In this document: positions 45,769-54,659 of the stretch, in pieces | How positions within the stretch are numbered: the stretch's first letter is position 1 | Layout of the letters: the number at the start of each line of letters is the position of its first letter | Assembly (NCBI RefSeq): GCF_000617845.2 | Contig: NZ_DF820425.1 | Coordinates: forward strand, 1,185,690-1,249,689 | DNA: 64,000 nt | Source of the DNA: Bradyrhizobium sp. DOA9 | GTDB taxonomy: Bacteria > Pseudomonadota > Alphaproteobacteria > Rhizobiales > Xanthobacteraceae | Direction of reading: 5' to 3' | Notes under the pieces: generated by a model | Database searches by the model: none | What the model saw: the letters and a program-made list of their open reading frames with translations, nothing else | What the model was told of the DNA's origin: nothing | Translations under genes and position numbers: made by a program

Positions 45769-46170
45769 GTTCGGTCCCCATCCCCGTCTTCCAAACCCGC
45801 AACCGGCAAGACGAGGAAGAATGAAGACCGTCACTTCCAGCCCCAAGCCGCCGCCAAACGCGATCGACGTTTGGCAACTCTCAAAGCATGCGGCCGGTGG
45901 TTTTGGGAAGACGCACGATGCACGAAAGCCTGCGCGGCCTATCGTCCTCCCATATTCATGGGAGCCGCCCGGTGTCCCGGCTTCTCAGTCCGTGCACGCG
46001 TTTCGCCAAGAGGCGGACGGTTTGTCGAATGCCCGGCTGTTGCATGGAACCCACAATGGCGCACGAACTGCCCGTTTCGGCGGAGCCCATGGCGCGCGTC
46101 CCGTGGAAAATCGGGCGGGCTCACCCCATCTGCCAGTTTCCCTCCCCCGCCGACCCACGAATCGAGATCC
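45769..46170. other. 402-base divergent gap between autotransporter and MFS genes
   Basis: It contains a palindrome GCCAAACG-CGATCGA-CGTTTGGC at 45853-45875, which could be a regulator site for either gene. I see no credible gene: the open frames on both strands lack start signals and family resemblance. Confidence 0.5.
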
Positions 46171-47442
46171 ATGACCGAACAGACGCGCGCCGCGCCGATC
46201 GACGATCCATCGGAACGCCAGCGCGGCTTCTCGCGCTATCAGGCGCTCCTCATCGCGCTGCTCGCATTCACGCAGTTCACGATCATCCTCGACTTCATCA
46301 TCATGTCGCCGCTCGGCGCGATCCTGATGCCCGCGCTCGGCATCACGGCCACCCAATTCGGCGTCGCGGTGTCGGCCTACGCGTTCAGTGCGGGCATTTC
46401 GGGCGTGCTGGCCGCCGGCTTTGCCGATCGCTTCGATCGCAAGCGCCTGCTGCTGTTCTTCTATGTCGGTTTCACGCTCGGCACCATGCTTTGCGCCGCC
46501 GCGCCGAATTATCACGTGCTGCTGCTGGGGCGGATCGTGACCGGATTGTTCGGCGGCGTGATCGGCTCTGTCGTGCTCGCCATCGTCACCGACCTGTTCC
46601 CGCTGCATTTGCGCGGCCGCGTCATGGGCTTCATCCAGACCGCGTTCGCCGCCAGCCAGGTGCTCGGCATTCCCGCCGGACTGTTCCTCGCCAACCATTG
46701 GAGCTGGCATGTCTGCTTCATCGCGATCGTCGTGGTGTCGATCGCCGCGATCGCCGTCATCGCCTTCGCGATGGACCCGGTCGACGCGCATCTGAAGCTG
46801 AAGCAGGACCGAAACCCGTTCCACCATCTGATCGCGACGGTCGCGCAGCCGCGCTATACACTGGCCTTCGCCGTCACGACGCTGCTGGCGACCGGCGGCT
46901 ACATGCTGATGCCGTTCTCCAGCGCCTACACCGTGCACAATCTCGGCATCGACATCACGCACCTGCCGACGATCTATCTGGTCTCCGGCCTGTTCAGCAT
47001 CGTCACCGGGCCGCTGGTCGGCAGGGCGAGCGACGCGTTCGGAAAATATCCGACCTTCGTGTTCGGCTGCGCCATGACCGTCCTGATGGTGCTGATCTAC
47101 ACCCATCTCGGCCACGTTTCGCTGGCGACCGCGATTCTGGTCAACGTGCTGATGTTCGTCGGCATCTTCTCGCGCATGATCCCGTCACAGGCGCTGATGT
47201 CGGCGATCCCCGAGCCCGGCCAGCGCGGCTCGTTCAGCGCGGTCAGCGCCTCGCTGCAGCAGCTCTCCGGCGGCCTCGGCTCGGTACTCGCCGGCGCGAT
47301 CATCGCGCAAGGCGCGGACGGCACACTGCTCCATTTCGACCGGATCGGCTACGTCGTCGTGACCACGACGATCGTCACGCTGGTGATGATGTATTTCGTG
47401 CAGAAGGCGGTGGCGGAGCGGACGGGGAAGACGGTGGTGTGA
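46171..47442 (+). CDS. Major facilitator superfamily transporter
   Basis: A 423-residue MFS transporter with about twelve helices. After helix 1-2 the family loop motif ADRFDRKRLLLFF is present; the central loop is near residues 205-220 (DAHLKLKQDRNPFHHL). The sequence resembles the sugar/drug efflux-type predicted arabinose transporters and DHA1 members, but the substrate cannot be fixed. ATG 46171 is chosen because it starts a normal MFS N-terminus; the open frame extends 100 codons upstream only by chance. It is divergent from the autotransporter gene. Confidence 0.88.
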   Translation: MTEQTRAAPIDDPSERQRGFSRYQALLIALLAFTQFTIILDFIIMSPLGAILMPALGITATQFGVAVSAYAFSAGISGVLAAGFADRFDRKRLLLFFYVGFTLGTMLCAAAPNYHVLLLGRIVTGLFGGVIGSVVLAIVTDLFPLHLRGRVMGFIQTAFAASQVLGIPAGLFLANHWSWHVCFIAIVVVSIAAIAVIAFAMDPVDAHLKLKQDRNPFHHLIATVAQPRYTLAFAVTTLLATGGYMLMPFSSAYTVHNLGIDITHLPTIYLVSGLFSIVTGPLVGRASDAFGKYPTFVFGCAMTVLMVLIYTHLGHVSLATAILVNVLMFVGIFSRMIPSQALMSAIPEPGQRGSFSAVSASLQQLSGGLGSVLAGAIIAQGADGTLLHFDRIGYVVVTTTIVTLVMMYFVQKAVAERTGKTVV

Positions 47443-47530
47443 GGGGGCGGCTCCTGCTCCACATTCGGGTGAACCCACCCCTAGCCTTCGGTGACCAAGG
47501 TTGCATCGATGCGCCGAACGGAGATCTCCA

Positions 47531-48043
47531 GTGAAATTCAAACTTGCCGCCGCGATCCTCGCCGCAGGCCTCCCGCTGGCATCGATGGCTTTCGCCCAAG
47601 ACACTACCCAAAAAGACACCACCCGCAGCACCGCGCCAGCCGACCTTGCCGTGATCGATGCCTGCCTGAAGAAGGTGGAGAAAACCGGCGGTTTCGGCGC
47701 CGCCTGCATCGGGCTCGTCGCCGACCCCTGCATCAAGGCGGCGGAGGGCGCGAATGACGATGTCGCCAGATGGAAGGCCTGCGCGGCGCGCGAACTCGCG
47801 GTCTGGACGCAGAAAACCAGTGAGGCGCTGAAGAAGGCTCAGGCCGGCGGTTTCGCCGACGCGATCAAGGCGGTCAATGACTCGCAGAAAACTTTCGCCG
47901 CGTCGCGTGATCGCCTATGCGCGGTCTTCGACAACGTCGACCCCGGCATGTACCGGGGCGGCGCGAGCTACTGCCGCCTGCGCGAGACCGCGAACCGCAC
48001 GCTGAGCCTGATCAAGCTCGGCGCTGCGGTCAACGAGCACTGA
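47531..48043 (+). CDS. LprI-like (DUF1311) secreted protein
   Basis: A 170-residue secreted protein. A signal peptide of about 22 residues ends at SMAFAQ. The mature part matches DUF1311, the domain of the lysozyme inhibitor LprI: CAARELAVWTQKTSEAL, NDSQKTFAASRDRLCAVF and YRGGASYCRLRETANRTLSL, with four to six conserved cysteines. The start is GTG 47531, eight bases after GGAG; an upstream TTG is less likely. It would be periplasmic; lysozyme inhibition here is only an inference. Confidence 0.8.
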   Translation: MKFKLAAAILAAGLPLASMAFAQDTTQKDTTRSTAPADLAVIDACLKKVEKTGGFGAACIGLVADPCIKAAEGANDDVARWKACAARELAVWTQKTSEALKKAQAGGFADAIKAVNDSQKTFAASRDRLCAVFDNVDPGMYRGGASYCRLRETANRTLSLIKLGAAVNEH

Positions 48044-48168
48044 GGCCTCCCAGGGGGCTCGGGGTTCACCGGCCTTTGCCGTCATGTTCCGACATGGGTT
48101 CGGTGTCGTGGACCGGTCAGCAGCTCGATGTCCTGCGGATGAGCGATTTCAATCGCTTGAGCAGGAGA

Positions 48169-48255
<87 letters not shown>

Positions 48256-48405
48256 ATGCCGTTTGGGGCACGGAGGCGGTTACTACGGTTCGGTGACGCC
48301 GTTGTCAATTCGTGCGTGAGGCCGGGGTCGGGATGCCGATTGCGCATCGCAAACCGGCCCGATACAAGCCTGCACGACGCACTCTTTTCCGCAGGAACGG
48401 CTCCC

Positions 48406-49371
48406 ATGGCATCGAATCTGGACACGCTCGTCACGGTTTTCGGCGGATCGGGGTTTTTGGGCCGCAGCGTCGTCCGCGCCCTGTGCAAGCGGGATTACCG
48501 GGTCCGGGTCGCGGTGCGGCGGCCGGAACTCGCCGGATACCTCCAGCCGCTGGGCCGGGTCGGGCAGGTCCACAATGTGCAGGCGAATCTGCGCTATCCG
48601 GCCTCGGTCGAGGCGGCGCTGCGTGATTCGCATGTCGTGATCAACCTGGTCGGCGTGCTCACCGAGAGCGGCGGGCAGACGTTCGACGCCGTCCAGGCCA
48701 GGGGCGCCGAGACCGTCGCCAAGGCGGCGGCCGCCGCCGGCGCCCAGCTGGTGCATGTCTCGGCGATCGGGGCCGATGCGCAGTCGCCCTCGCGCTATGC
48801 CAGGGCCAAGGCGGCCGGCGAAGCGGCGGTCCTGGCCGCGGTTCCCTCAGCCACGATCTTCCGCCCCTCCGTGATGTTCGGCCCGGAGGACCAGTTCACC
48901 AACCGCTTTGCCGCGCTGGCCCGGATGTCGCCGGTGCTGCCCCTGGTCGGCGGCGAAACGAAGATGCAGCCGGTCTATGTCGGCGATGTCGCCACCGCGA
49001 TCGCGGATGCGGCCGACGGCAAGGCCAAGGCGGGCGCGACTTACGAGCTCGGCGGGCCGGAAGTGCTGACCATGCGCGAGATCATCGAGGCGATCCTCGA
49101 AATCACCGACCGCAAGCGGATGCTGGTGCCGCTGCCGTTCGGCCTCGCCCGCTTCAAGGCCAACTTCCTGCAATTCGCGCCGGGCGCGTTCAAGCTGACG
49201 CCGGACCAGGTCACGCTGCTCGAGCGCGACAATGTCGTGTCGGAGGCGGCGAAGGCGGCCGGGCTGACGCTGGAAGGCCTCGGCATCCAGGCCGATTCGC
49301 TGGAGGCGATTGCCCCGCAATATCTCTGGCGCTTCCGCCCGCAGGGCCAGTTCCAGCGCATGAGTGTGTGA
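48406..49371 (+). CDS. NDUFA9-like NAD(P)-binding epimerase-family protein
   Basis: A 321-residue atypical SDR related to the complex I accessory subunit NDUFA9. The nucleotide motif VTVFGGSGFLGRSVVRAL starts near residue 9; RVAVRRPELA, LVGVLTESGGQTFDAVQARG and PSVMFGPEDQFTNRFAALA follow. The catalytic YxxxK appears as YARAKAAGE. In alphaproteobacteria these proteins may be complex I-associated. The start is ATG 48406 after GCAGGAAC; the longer frame is not supported. It overlaps no other gene and is followed by a palindromic repeat that holds an IS element. Confidence 0.9.
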   Translation: MASNLDTLVTVFGGSGFLGRSVVRALCKRDYRVRVAVRRPELAGYLQPLGRVGQVHNVQANLRYPASVEAALRDSHVVINLVGVLTESGGQTFDAVQARGAETVAKAAAAAGAQLVHVSAIGADAQSPSRYARAKAAGEAAVLAAVPSATIFRPSVMFGPEDQFTNRFAALARMSPVLPLVGGETKMQPVYVGDVATAIADAADGKAKAGATYELGGPEVLTMREIIEAILEITDRKRMLVPLPFGLARFKANFLQFAPGAFKLTPDQVTLLERDNVVSEAAKAAGLTLEGLGIQADSLEAIAPQYLWRFRPQGQFQRMSV

Positions 49372-49377
49372 GTTTCA

Positions 49378-49486
49378 CCTCTCCCGCTTGCTTGCGCGGG
49401 AGAGGTCGCCGCGAAGCGGCGGGGTGAGGGCTTTCTCGTCATCGGGAGTCTCTCCGTGGAGACACCCTCTCCCCGACCCTCCCCCG
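49378..49486. repeat. Double-hairpin repeat, split by an IS element
   Basis: It starts CCTCTCCCGC-ttgcttgc-GCGGGAGAGG, then CGCCGC-gaa-GCGGCG and GGGTGAGGG, and carries the inverted core GGAGACACCCTCTCCCC near 49459-49475. Its last palindrome is cut after CCCTCCCCCG by the IS; the matching half GCGGGGGAGGG resumes at 50699. It has the same plan as the repeats at 17969 and 23734, in inverse orientation. Confidence 0.85.
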
Positions 49487-49490
49487 CAAG

Positions 49491-50695
49491 CGAGAGCTTT
49501 GCGTAATGAGTTGTGCTGGAGTGAAGTTCGATATGGGGCTTTTTTTGAACGGCCTCGCGTAGCCCCAGAGGGGTGGGGCGTCTGTTTTTCGTGGCCGCGG
49601 GGTAGCGGCGGGTGGTGGTCACGCTGCGGCTCCTATCGGGCACAGCACCGCCCATCGTTTGAGGTTCATGGCGAGGCAGATCAGGCGCAGATGCGTCTGA
49701 TTGCGCGCCAAACCCAGATAGCGAGCGCGCGCCCAGCGGTAGCTGCCCTTGAGGCGCGCGAAGACCTGCTCGACCGGTGCGCGGCGCTTTCCCACGGCAT
49801 TGTTGAAGCGCTTCTGCCGCTCGGTGAGCGGATGATGCTTGTTCGGCCGGAACATCAGCCTCGGCTTGATTCCTCGCGCGGCGAGCCCGCTGCGGCGCTT
49901 GTGCTTGTCATAGGCTTGGTCGGCATAGACCGCCTTCTCATCACCACAGACCAACTCGTCGGCGGGCACCGTGTCGTTGACCGCAGCGTCGGTCAGCTTG
50001 CTGCGGCGGACGATGGCCGAACTCTGATCCATGCCGATATGGGCTTTGTAGCCGAAGTACCGCTTGCCGCCCTTCTTGGTCCAGCGTGCATCTGGATCGC
50101 GCTTGCTGTTGACCAGCTTGCTCGGTTCACGGCCGTCCGGGCCGGGCGGCTGCGGGTCCTCTGGCGGCTTCGGCGGCTTTACTGCTGCCGAGATCAGGCT
50201 CGCATCGATCAATGTGCCCCGGCGCAGCACCAGCCCGCGTGCGTCGATCTGATGCAGGATCTCGGCGAACAGCTTCTCGTCCAGACCGGCTCGCTGCAAA
50301 GCCTCGCGGAATCGCCAGATCGTCGTGTGGTCAGGCGTCTCGTCGCTCAGCACAAAGCCGCAGAAGGCTCGGAACGAGGCCCGGTCGTCGAGCGCTTCCT
50401 CGAGCGCCGGATCGGAAAGCCCATACCATTGCTGCAGCAGCAGCGCCTTGAACAGCACCAGTCGCGGATAGGGCGGAGGGCCACGCTCCGGCTCCGGAAG
50501 ACCACCCAGCACTCTTTCCACAGCCGCCCAGTCGACCAGTTCGCCAATCCGCTTCAGCACCGCGTTACCCTTCCCTCGCCGCGATACCAGCGCGTCCGCG
50601 AAGCTCGGTTGCCCAACCTCTCGATATGCCATCCGAATCCGCCTCCACCACAGGCCCTAGAGAATCGCAAATCCTCCTCTTGTGCAAAGCTCTCG
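49491..50695. mobile_element. IS5-family insertion sequence, complete
   Basis: A 1205-base element with 12-bp perfect terminal inverted repeats (CGAGAGCTTTGC at 49491-49502 and GCAAAGCTCTCG at 50684-50695). A 4-bp target duplication CAAG flanks it at 49487-49490 and 50696-50699. Four-base duplications fit the IS5 family. The single transposase gene is intact, so the insertion looks recent. Slightly longer or shorter ends with a 6-bp GCAAGC duplication are possible because the target is palindromic. Confidence 0.9.
49619..50632 (-). CDS. IS5-family DDE transposase
   Basis: A 337-residue transposase with an N-terminal DUF772-type domain (FKALLLQQWYGLSDPALEEAL) and a DDE catalytic core. The three acidic residues are D143 (GTLIDASLISA), D238 (AVYADQAYDK) and E288 (KRRAPVEQVFARLKGSY), with the Y-(2)-R-(3)-E-like spacing of IS4/IS5 transposases. 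The gene fills most of the element and shows no frameshift. Its ATG lies 63 bases inside the right terminal repeat. Confidence 0.96.
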   Translation of the reverse strand: MAYREVGQPSFADALVSRRGKGNAVLKRIGELVDWAAVERVLGGLPEPERGPPPYPRLVLFKALLLQQWYGLSDPALEEALDDRASFRAFCGFVLSDETPDHTTIWRFREALQRAGLDEKLFAEILHQIDARGLVLRRGTLIDASLISAAVKPPKPPEDPQPPGPDGREPSKLVNSKRDPDARWTKKGGKRYFGYKAHIGMDQSSAIVRRSKLTDAAVNDTVPADELVCGDEKAVYADQAYDKHKRRSGLAARGIKPRLMFRPNKHHPLTERQKRFNNAVGKRRAPVEQVFARLKGSYRWARARYLGLARNQTHLRLICLAMNLKRWAVLCPIGAAA

Positions 50696-50753
50696 CAAGC
50701 GGGGGAGGGAGCGCACCACCGGGCGCGGTTACAGCCCCGCTCCTGCAAGGGCG

Positions 50754-51494
50754 TCAAAACCTCAGCTTCTTGAACACCGCTTCCGGCAGCGTCTTGATGA
50801 TCAGCATCACGAGGCGCCATTTTGCGCTGACATAGACGATGTCGGTCTTGCTCTCGACGGCGCGAAGGATCGCAGCGCCGACGACGGAGGCTTCGACGGT
50901 GAGCGGGCCGATCAGCTTCATGCCTTCCGTCATCCTGGTGCGGACGAAGCCTGGCTTGACCGTGACGACGTGAACGCTGCCCCGGCTGGCGCGGGCGCGC
51001 AGGCCGGACAGGAAGGCGGAGAAGCCGGCCTTGGCCGAGCCATAGACATAGTTGGAGGCGCGGCCGCGATCGCCGGCGACCGAGGACACGCCGACCAGCG
51101 TGCCGCTGCCGCGATTCAAGAATTTCTCCGCGAACAGCCCGAGGATCAGCGAGGGACCTTCGTAGTTGGAACGCATGATCGCGGTGGCGTGGGCGAGATC
51201 GCTCTCGGCCTGTTGCTGCATACCGAGCAGGCCGACGATCGAGACGACGACATCGGGCAGCGCAGGAAGGCCCGCGACGAAGCCCTCGAACGAGGCGGTG
51301 TCGAGCACGTCGAATGTGTGAAGACCAGCCTCGACATTGTAGCGCGCGCGCAGATCGGCGGCATCAGGCTCCAGCGCGGCGATATCGCGGCCGGCGAGCC
51401 CCACATCGTATCCCGCTCTGGCAAAGGCGCGCGCCGCGGCGCGGCCGATGTCGGATGAGCCGCCCAGAACCAGTACAGACTTGCGCGACGTCAC
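50754..51494 (-). CDS. DprE2-like short-chain dehydrogenase
   Basis: A 246-residue SDR that resembles DprE2, the NADH-dependent reductase that completes epimerisation of decaprenylphosphoryl ribose to arabinose. The cofactor motif VLGGSSDIGRAAARAFA is at the N-terminus, followed by SIVGLLGMQQQAESD, VGVSSVAGDRGRASNYVYGS with the Y-x-x-x-K pair, and KPGFVRTRMTEGM. It lies three bases after a DprE1-like gene in the same direction, the order dprE1-dprE2 known in actinobacteria. The IS element lies just downstream of its stop. Confidence 0.85.
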   Translation of the reverse strand: MTSRKSVLVLGGSSDIGRAAARAFARAGYDVGLAGRDIAALEPDAADLRARYNVEAGLHTFDVLDTASFEGFVAGLPALPDVVVSIVGLLGMQQQAESDLAHATAIMRSNYEGPSLILGLFAEKFLNRGSGTLVGVSSVAGDRGRASNYVYGSAKAGFSAFLSGLRARASRGSVHVVTVKPGFVRTRMTEGMKLIGPLTVEASVVGAAILRAVESKTDIVYVSAKWRLVMLIIKTLPEAVFKKLRF

Positions 51495-51497
51495 GGC

Positions 51498-52823
51498 CTA
51501 GACCTCATCAAACAGGCGTTGTGAAAGCTTGGAGCGGATGTTGCCGGCAGGGTCGAGCGCTTTGCGGATCGCGTTGAAGCGCTGCAGGGCGGGATAGCCG
51601 GCTTCGAGCGTCGCGCGCGACTGGCGGGCATCCTTGGCGAGATAGAGCCTCCCGCCGGCCGCGACGACGAGACGGTCGATCTCGTCGAGAAAATTCAGGA
51701 TGTCGCCCCGCACGGGGAAATCCAGCGCCAGCGTGTAGCCGGGCAGCGGAAACGACAGGATGCCCTCGCCCTGGCCGAGCTTCTTCAGCACCGCGAGGAA
51801 GGAGGCATCGCCGCGCCGCGCCACGCGATCGAGGATCTCGCCGAGCACGGCGCGCGCGCCGTTCTCTGGGATCACGCATTGATGCTGCAGGAAGCCGCGC
51901 TTGCCGTAGATGCGATTCCAGTCGGCAATGCTGTCGAGCGGAAAGAAATAAGGATAGAGCGAGACCACGTGGCTGCCGCCGGCGCGGCGCGCGCCCATGC
52001 GGTAATACAGCTCGTTGAACGCGCGAATGCCAAAGCGGTTCAGCGTCATCGAGGGCAGATCGACGGGCACGCCGAGGCCGGGATGCTTGCCGGCGGGGAA
52101 CGCCGCGGCGCCGGCAGGCAGCTCGTCCTTGCCGGCGGGCTCGCCGAGATAGATCAGCGCGCGGCCGAGATCCCTGCCGCGGGCGGCGCAGTCGATCCAC
52201 GCCACCGAATAGGTCGCGGCATCGCCGGCATCGAGCGCGCGCATCGCCGCGTCGAGATCCGACGCCGAGATCACGCGCTCGCGGATCCACCCCGTTTCGA
52301 CCTTGCGCAGCCGCATCGTCGCTTCGAGGATGACCCCGGTCAGGCCCATGCCGCCGATCGTCGCAAAGAAGGCGTCGGAGTTCTGCTCGCGCGAGGCTTC
52401 GATCAATTCGCCCGCGCCCGTGCGCAGCAGGATGGCGTCGACGTAGCGGCCGAAGCCGCCTTCGCAATGGTGGTTCTTGCCGTGCACGTCGGCGGCGATG
52501 GCGCCGCCGATCGACACGAAGCGCGTGCCGGGCAGCACGAAGGGCAAAAAGCCGCGCGGGCCGAAGGTCTCGATCAGGTCCGAGAGCAGCACGCCGGCCT
52601 CGAGGCGGGTGCAGCCAGCCGCCGGATCGAACCACCTGATGCGGTCGAAACCCGTCATCGCGACCGTCCTGGCGACGCCGATCGCGGCATCGCCATAGGC
52701 ACGGCCATTGCCGCGCGCGACGGTGCCGGACACCATGGCTTCACCTACGGCCTCGAACGACCGCGGCCGCAGCATCTCGGTATCGACGACCGGGAAGCGC
52801 CCCCAGCCGCTGACGAGGGTCAT
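51498..52823 (-). CDS. dprE1: DprE1-like FAD-dependent 2'-oxidase
   Basis: A 441-residue VAO-family flavoprotein close to DprE1, which oxidises decaprenylphosphoryl-ribose at C2. FAD-binding motifs are VARGNGRAYGD, PGTRFVSIGGAIAADVHGKN, with H114 at the position of the FAD-linked histidine, and TIGGMGLTGVI. The C-terminal substrate part keeps FLQHQCVIP, SFPLPGYTLALDFP and LAKDARQSR. Alanine A366 replaces the cysteine that benzothiazinones attack in the mycobacterial enzyme. It precedes the DprE2-like gene by three bases. The exact acceptor is not known here. Confidence 0.88.
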   Translation of the reverse strand: MTLVSGWGRFPVVDTEMLRPRSFEAVGEAMVSGTVARGNGRAYGDAAIGVARTVAMTGFDRIRWFDPAAGCTRLEAGVLLSDLIETFGPRGFLPFVLPGTRFVSIGGAIAADVHGKNHHCEGGFGRYVDAILLRTGAGELIEASREQNSDAFFATIGGMGLTGVILEATMRLRKVETGWIRERVISASDLDAAMRALDAGDAATYSVAWIDCAARGRDLGRALIYLGEPAGKDELPAGAAAFPAGKHPGLGVPVDLPSMTLNRFGIRAFNELYYRMGARRAGGSHVVSLYPYFFPLDSIADWNRIYGKRGFLQHQCVIPENGARAVLGEILDRVARRGDASFLAVLKKLGQGEGILSFPLPGYTLALDFPVRGDILNFLDEIDRLVVAAGGRLYLAKDARQSRATLEAGYPALQRFNAIRKALDPAGNIRSKLSQRLFDEV

Positions 52824-52927
52824 GGCTCAGCTCCTGCGCCGGGCGCGCCGCCTGGCTTGGGAAACTGAGTACCGATCAAAACCTTATATTGCGTTGAAAG
52901 CGCGGAGCCATCCGGAGGCTCGATGCC

Positions 52928-52951
52928 CACCTCTCCCCGGCGGGAGAGGTG
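52928..52951. repeat. Solitary half of the double-hairpin repeat
   Basis: CACCTCTCCC-cggc-GGGAGAGGTG, a single hairpin of the same family, lies between uppP and dprE1 with no second hairpin or inverted partner. Confidence 0.7.
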
Positions 52952-52990
52952 AACCGAGAACCCCGGTCAGCATTGTCCGATCAGAGATGC

Positions 52991-53797
52991 CTACCGGCCC
53001 AGCGCCAGCGCGATCAGGCCGAGGGTGCCGACGATGACGCGCCACCAGGCGAACAGCACGAAGCCGTGGCGGGTGACGTAGGTCAGGAACGTCTTCACCA
53101 CGATGATCGCGGTGATGAACGACACCACGAAGCCGATCACGACGATGTTGATGTGGTCCATCGTCATCTCGGCGCGGCTCTTGTAGAAGTCATAGGCGAA
53201 CGCGCCGATCATGGTGGGAATCGCCAGGAAGAACGAGAACTCCGCCGCCGCGCGCTTGTCGGCGCCCAAGAGCATCGCAGCGACGATGCTGGCGCCGGAG
53301 CGCGACACGCCCGGGATCATCGCCACGCACTGCGCAATGCCGATATAGAGATACATCAGGAGCGGAAACCTGGTGGCGTCGTGCTCGCGCGGCTTGAGCT
53401 CGAGCTTGTCGACCCAGAGCAGGACGGCGCCGCCGACGATCAGCGTGAAGCAGATGACCCACGGATTGAACAGCATGAGCTTGATGTATTTGCCGGCGAG
53501 GAGGCCGACGATCACGGCCGGCAGGAACGCCACCAGCACGCCGATCACGAAGCGGCGCGCATAGGCATCGCCCGTGAACAGGCCGATCACGACGTCCCAC
53601 AGCTTCCTGAAATACAGCCCGACGATCGCGAGAATCGCGCCCAGCTGGATCAGGACTGTAAACGAATCCCAGAACGCGCCTTCGCCGAGATGGAAGAAGC
53701 GCTCCGCAAGCAGGAGATGGCCGGTCGAGGATACGGGAAGGAACTCGGTCACGCCCTCGATGATGCCGAGGATCACTGCCCGTATTGCGTCTGACAT
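52991..53797 (-). CDS. uppP: Undecaprenyl-diphosphatase
   Basis: A 268-residue integral membrane protein of the BacA/UppP family that recycles undecaprenyl diphosphate for cell-wall and LPS synthesis. The (E/Q)xxxE motif region EGVTEFLPVSSTGHLLLAER is near residues 14-33, and PGVSRSGASI lies near residue 155. About eight hydrophobic segments are visible and the length is normal. It faces away from the GST gene. Confidence 0.96.
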   Translation of the reverse strand: MSDAIRAVILGIIEGVTEFLPVSSTGHLLLAERFFHLGEGAFWDSFTVLIQLGAILAIVGLYFRKLWDVVIGLFTGDAYARRFVIGVLVAFLPAVIVGLLAGKYIKLMLFNPWVICFTLIVGGAVLLWVDKLELKPREHDATRFPLLMYLYIGIAQCVAMIPGVSRSGASIVAAMLLGADKRAAAEFSFFLAIPTMIGAFAYDFYKSRAEMTMDHINIVVIGFVVSFITAIIVVKTFLTYVTRHGFVLFAWWRVIVGTLGLIALALGR

Positions 53798-53966
53798 ATT
53801 TACGGTCCATTTCGGCTGGAAAAGCGGGGCTCTTCTCGCCTATTCGACCCCATGCCGCAATCGCAAAATGCCACATCACGCCCTTGCTTCGCGGTTTTGA
53901 AGGGCTAGTGTGGCGCCGCACAAACATTGATGGATTCTTAAGCACCATCAAATAGTCAAAGGCTTC

Positions 53967-54659
53967 ATGTTTACGCTGTTTCATCATCCGTTCTGTCCGC
54001 ATTCGCGCTTTATCCGCCTGATCGCGGGCGAATACGGGCTCGACCTGAAGCTGATCGAAGAGCGCAGCTGGGAGCGGCGCGAGGCGTTTCTGCTGCTCAA
54101 TGCGGCCGGCACCACGCCTGTGCTGGTGGACGAGGAACAGCCGCCGATCCCGGGCGCGGCCATCATCGCCGAATATGTCGACGAGGCCTATGGCGCAGGG
54201 ATGGGGGCCAAGCGCCTGATGCCCGAGACCACCTTCGAGCGCGTCGAAGTGCGCCGGCTGATGGCCTGGTTCAACGAAAAGTTCTTCGAGGAAGTCTCGC
54301 ACCCGCTCGTCACCGAGCGCATCTACAAGCGCTTCATGAGCGAGGAGAACGGCGGCGGGCCGCCTTCGGCCGACGTGATGCGCGCAGCGAAAGCCAACGT
54401 GCGCTATCATCTGGCCTATATCGGCTGGCTGGCACAGACGCGTAACTTCCTGGCCGGCGACCGGATCACTTACGCGGATCTCGCCGCCGCGGCGCATCTT
54501 TCGGCGATCGACTATCTGGGCGACGTGCCATGGAGCGAGGACGACGCAGCAAAGGCGTGGTACGCGCGGGTGAAATCCCGCCCGTCGTTCCGTCCGCTCC
54601 TGAGCGAATGGCTGGCCGGCGTGCCGGCGTCGCGGACCTACGTGGACCTGGATTTCTGA
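53967..54659 (+). CDS. Glutathione S-transferase family protein
   Basis: A 230-residue protein with an N-terminal thioredoxin-like GST domain ([40 protein letters not shown]) and a helical C-terminal domain ([20 protein letters not shown]). The FCPHS stretch places a cysteine near the usual catalytic position, which suggests a beta- or omega-like GST. Its end overlaps the likely start of queG by about 50 bases. Substrate unknown. Confidence 0.92.
   Translation: MFTLFHHPFCPHSRFIRLIAGEYGLDLKLIEERSWERREAFLLLNAAGTTPVLVDEEQPPIPGAAIIAEYVDEAYGAGMGAKRLMPETTFERVEVRRLMAWFNEKFFEEVSHPLVTERIYKRFMSEENGGGPPSADVMRAAKANVRYHLAYIGWLAQTRNFLAGDRITYADLAAAAHLSAIDYLGDVPWSEDDAAKAWYARVKSRPSFRPLLSEWLAGVPASRTYVDLDF

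Noticed and set aside
45871..46170. A 100-codon N-terminal extension of the MFS transporter and a parallel 548-codon frame
   Set aside because: No start signal; the extension is not MFS-like and the second frame is a shadow of the transporter.
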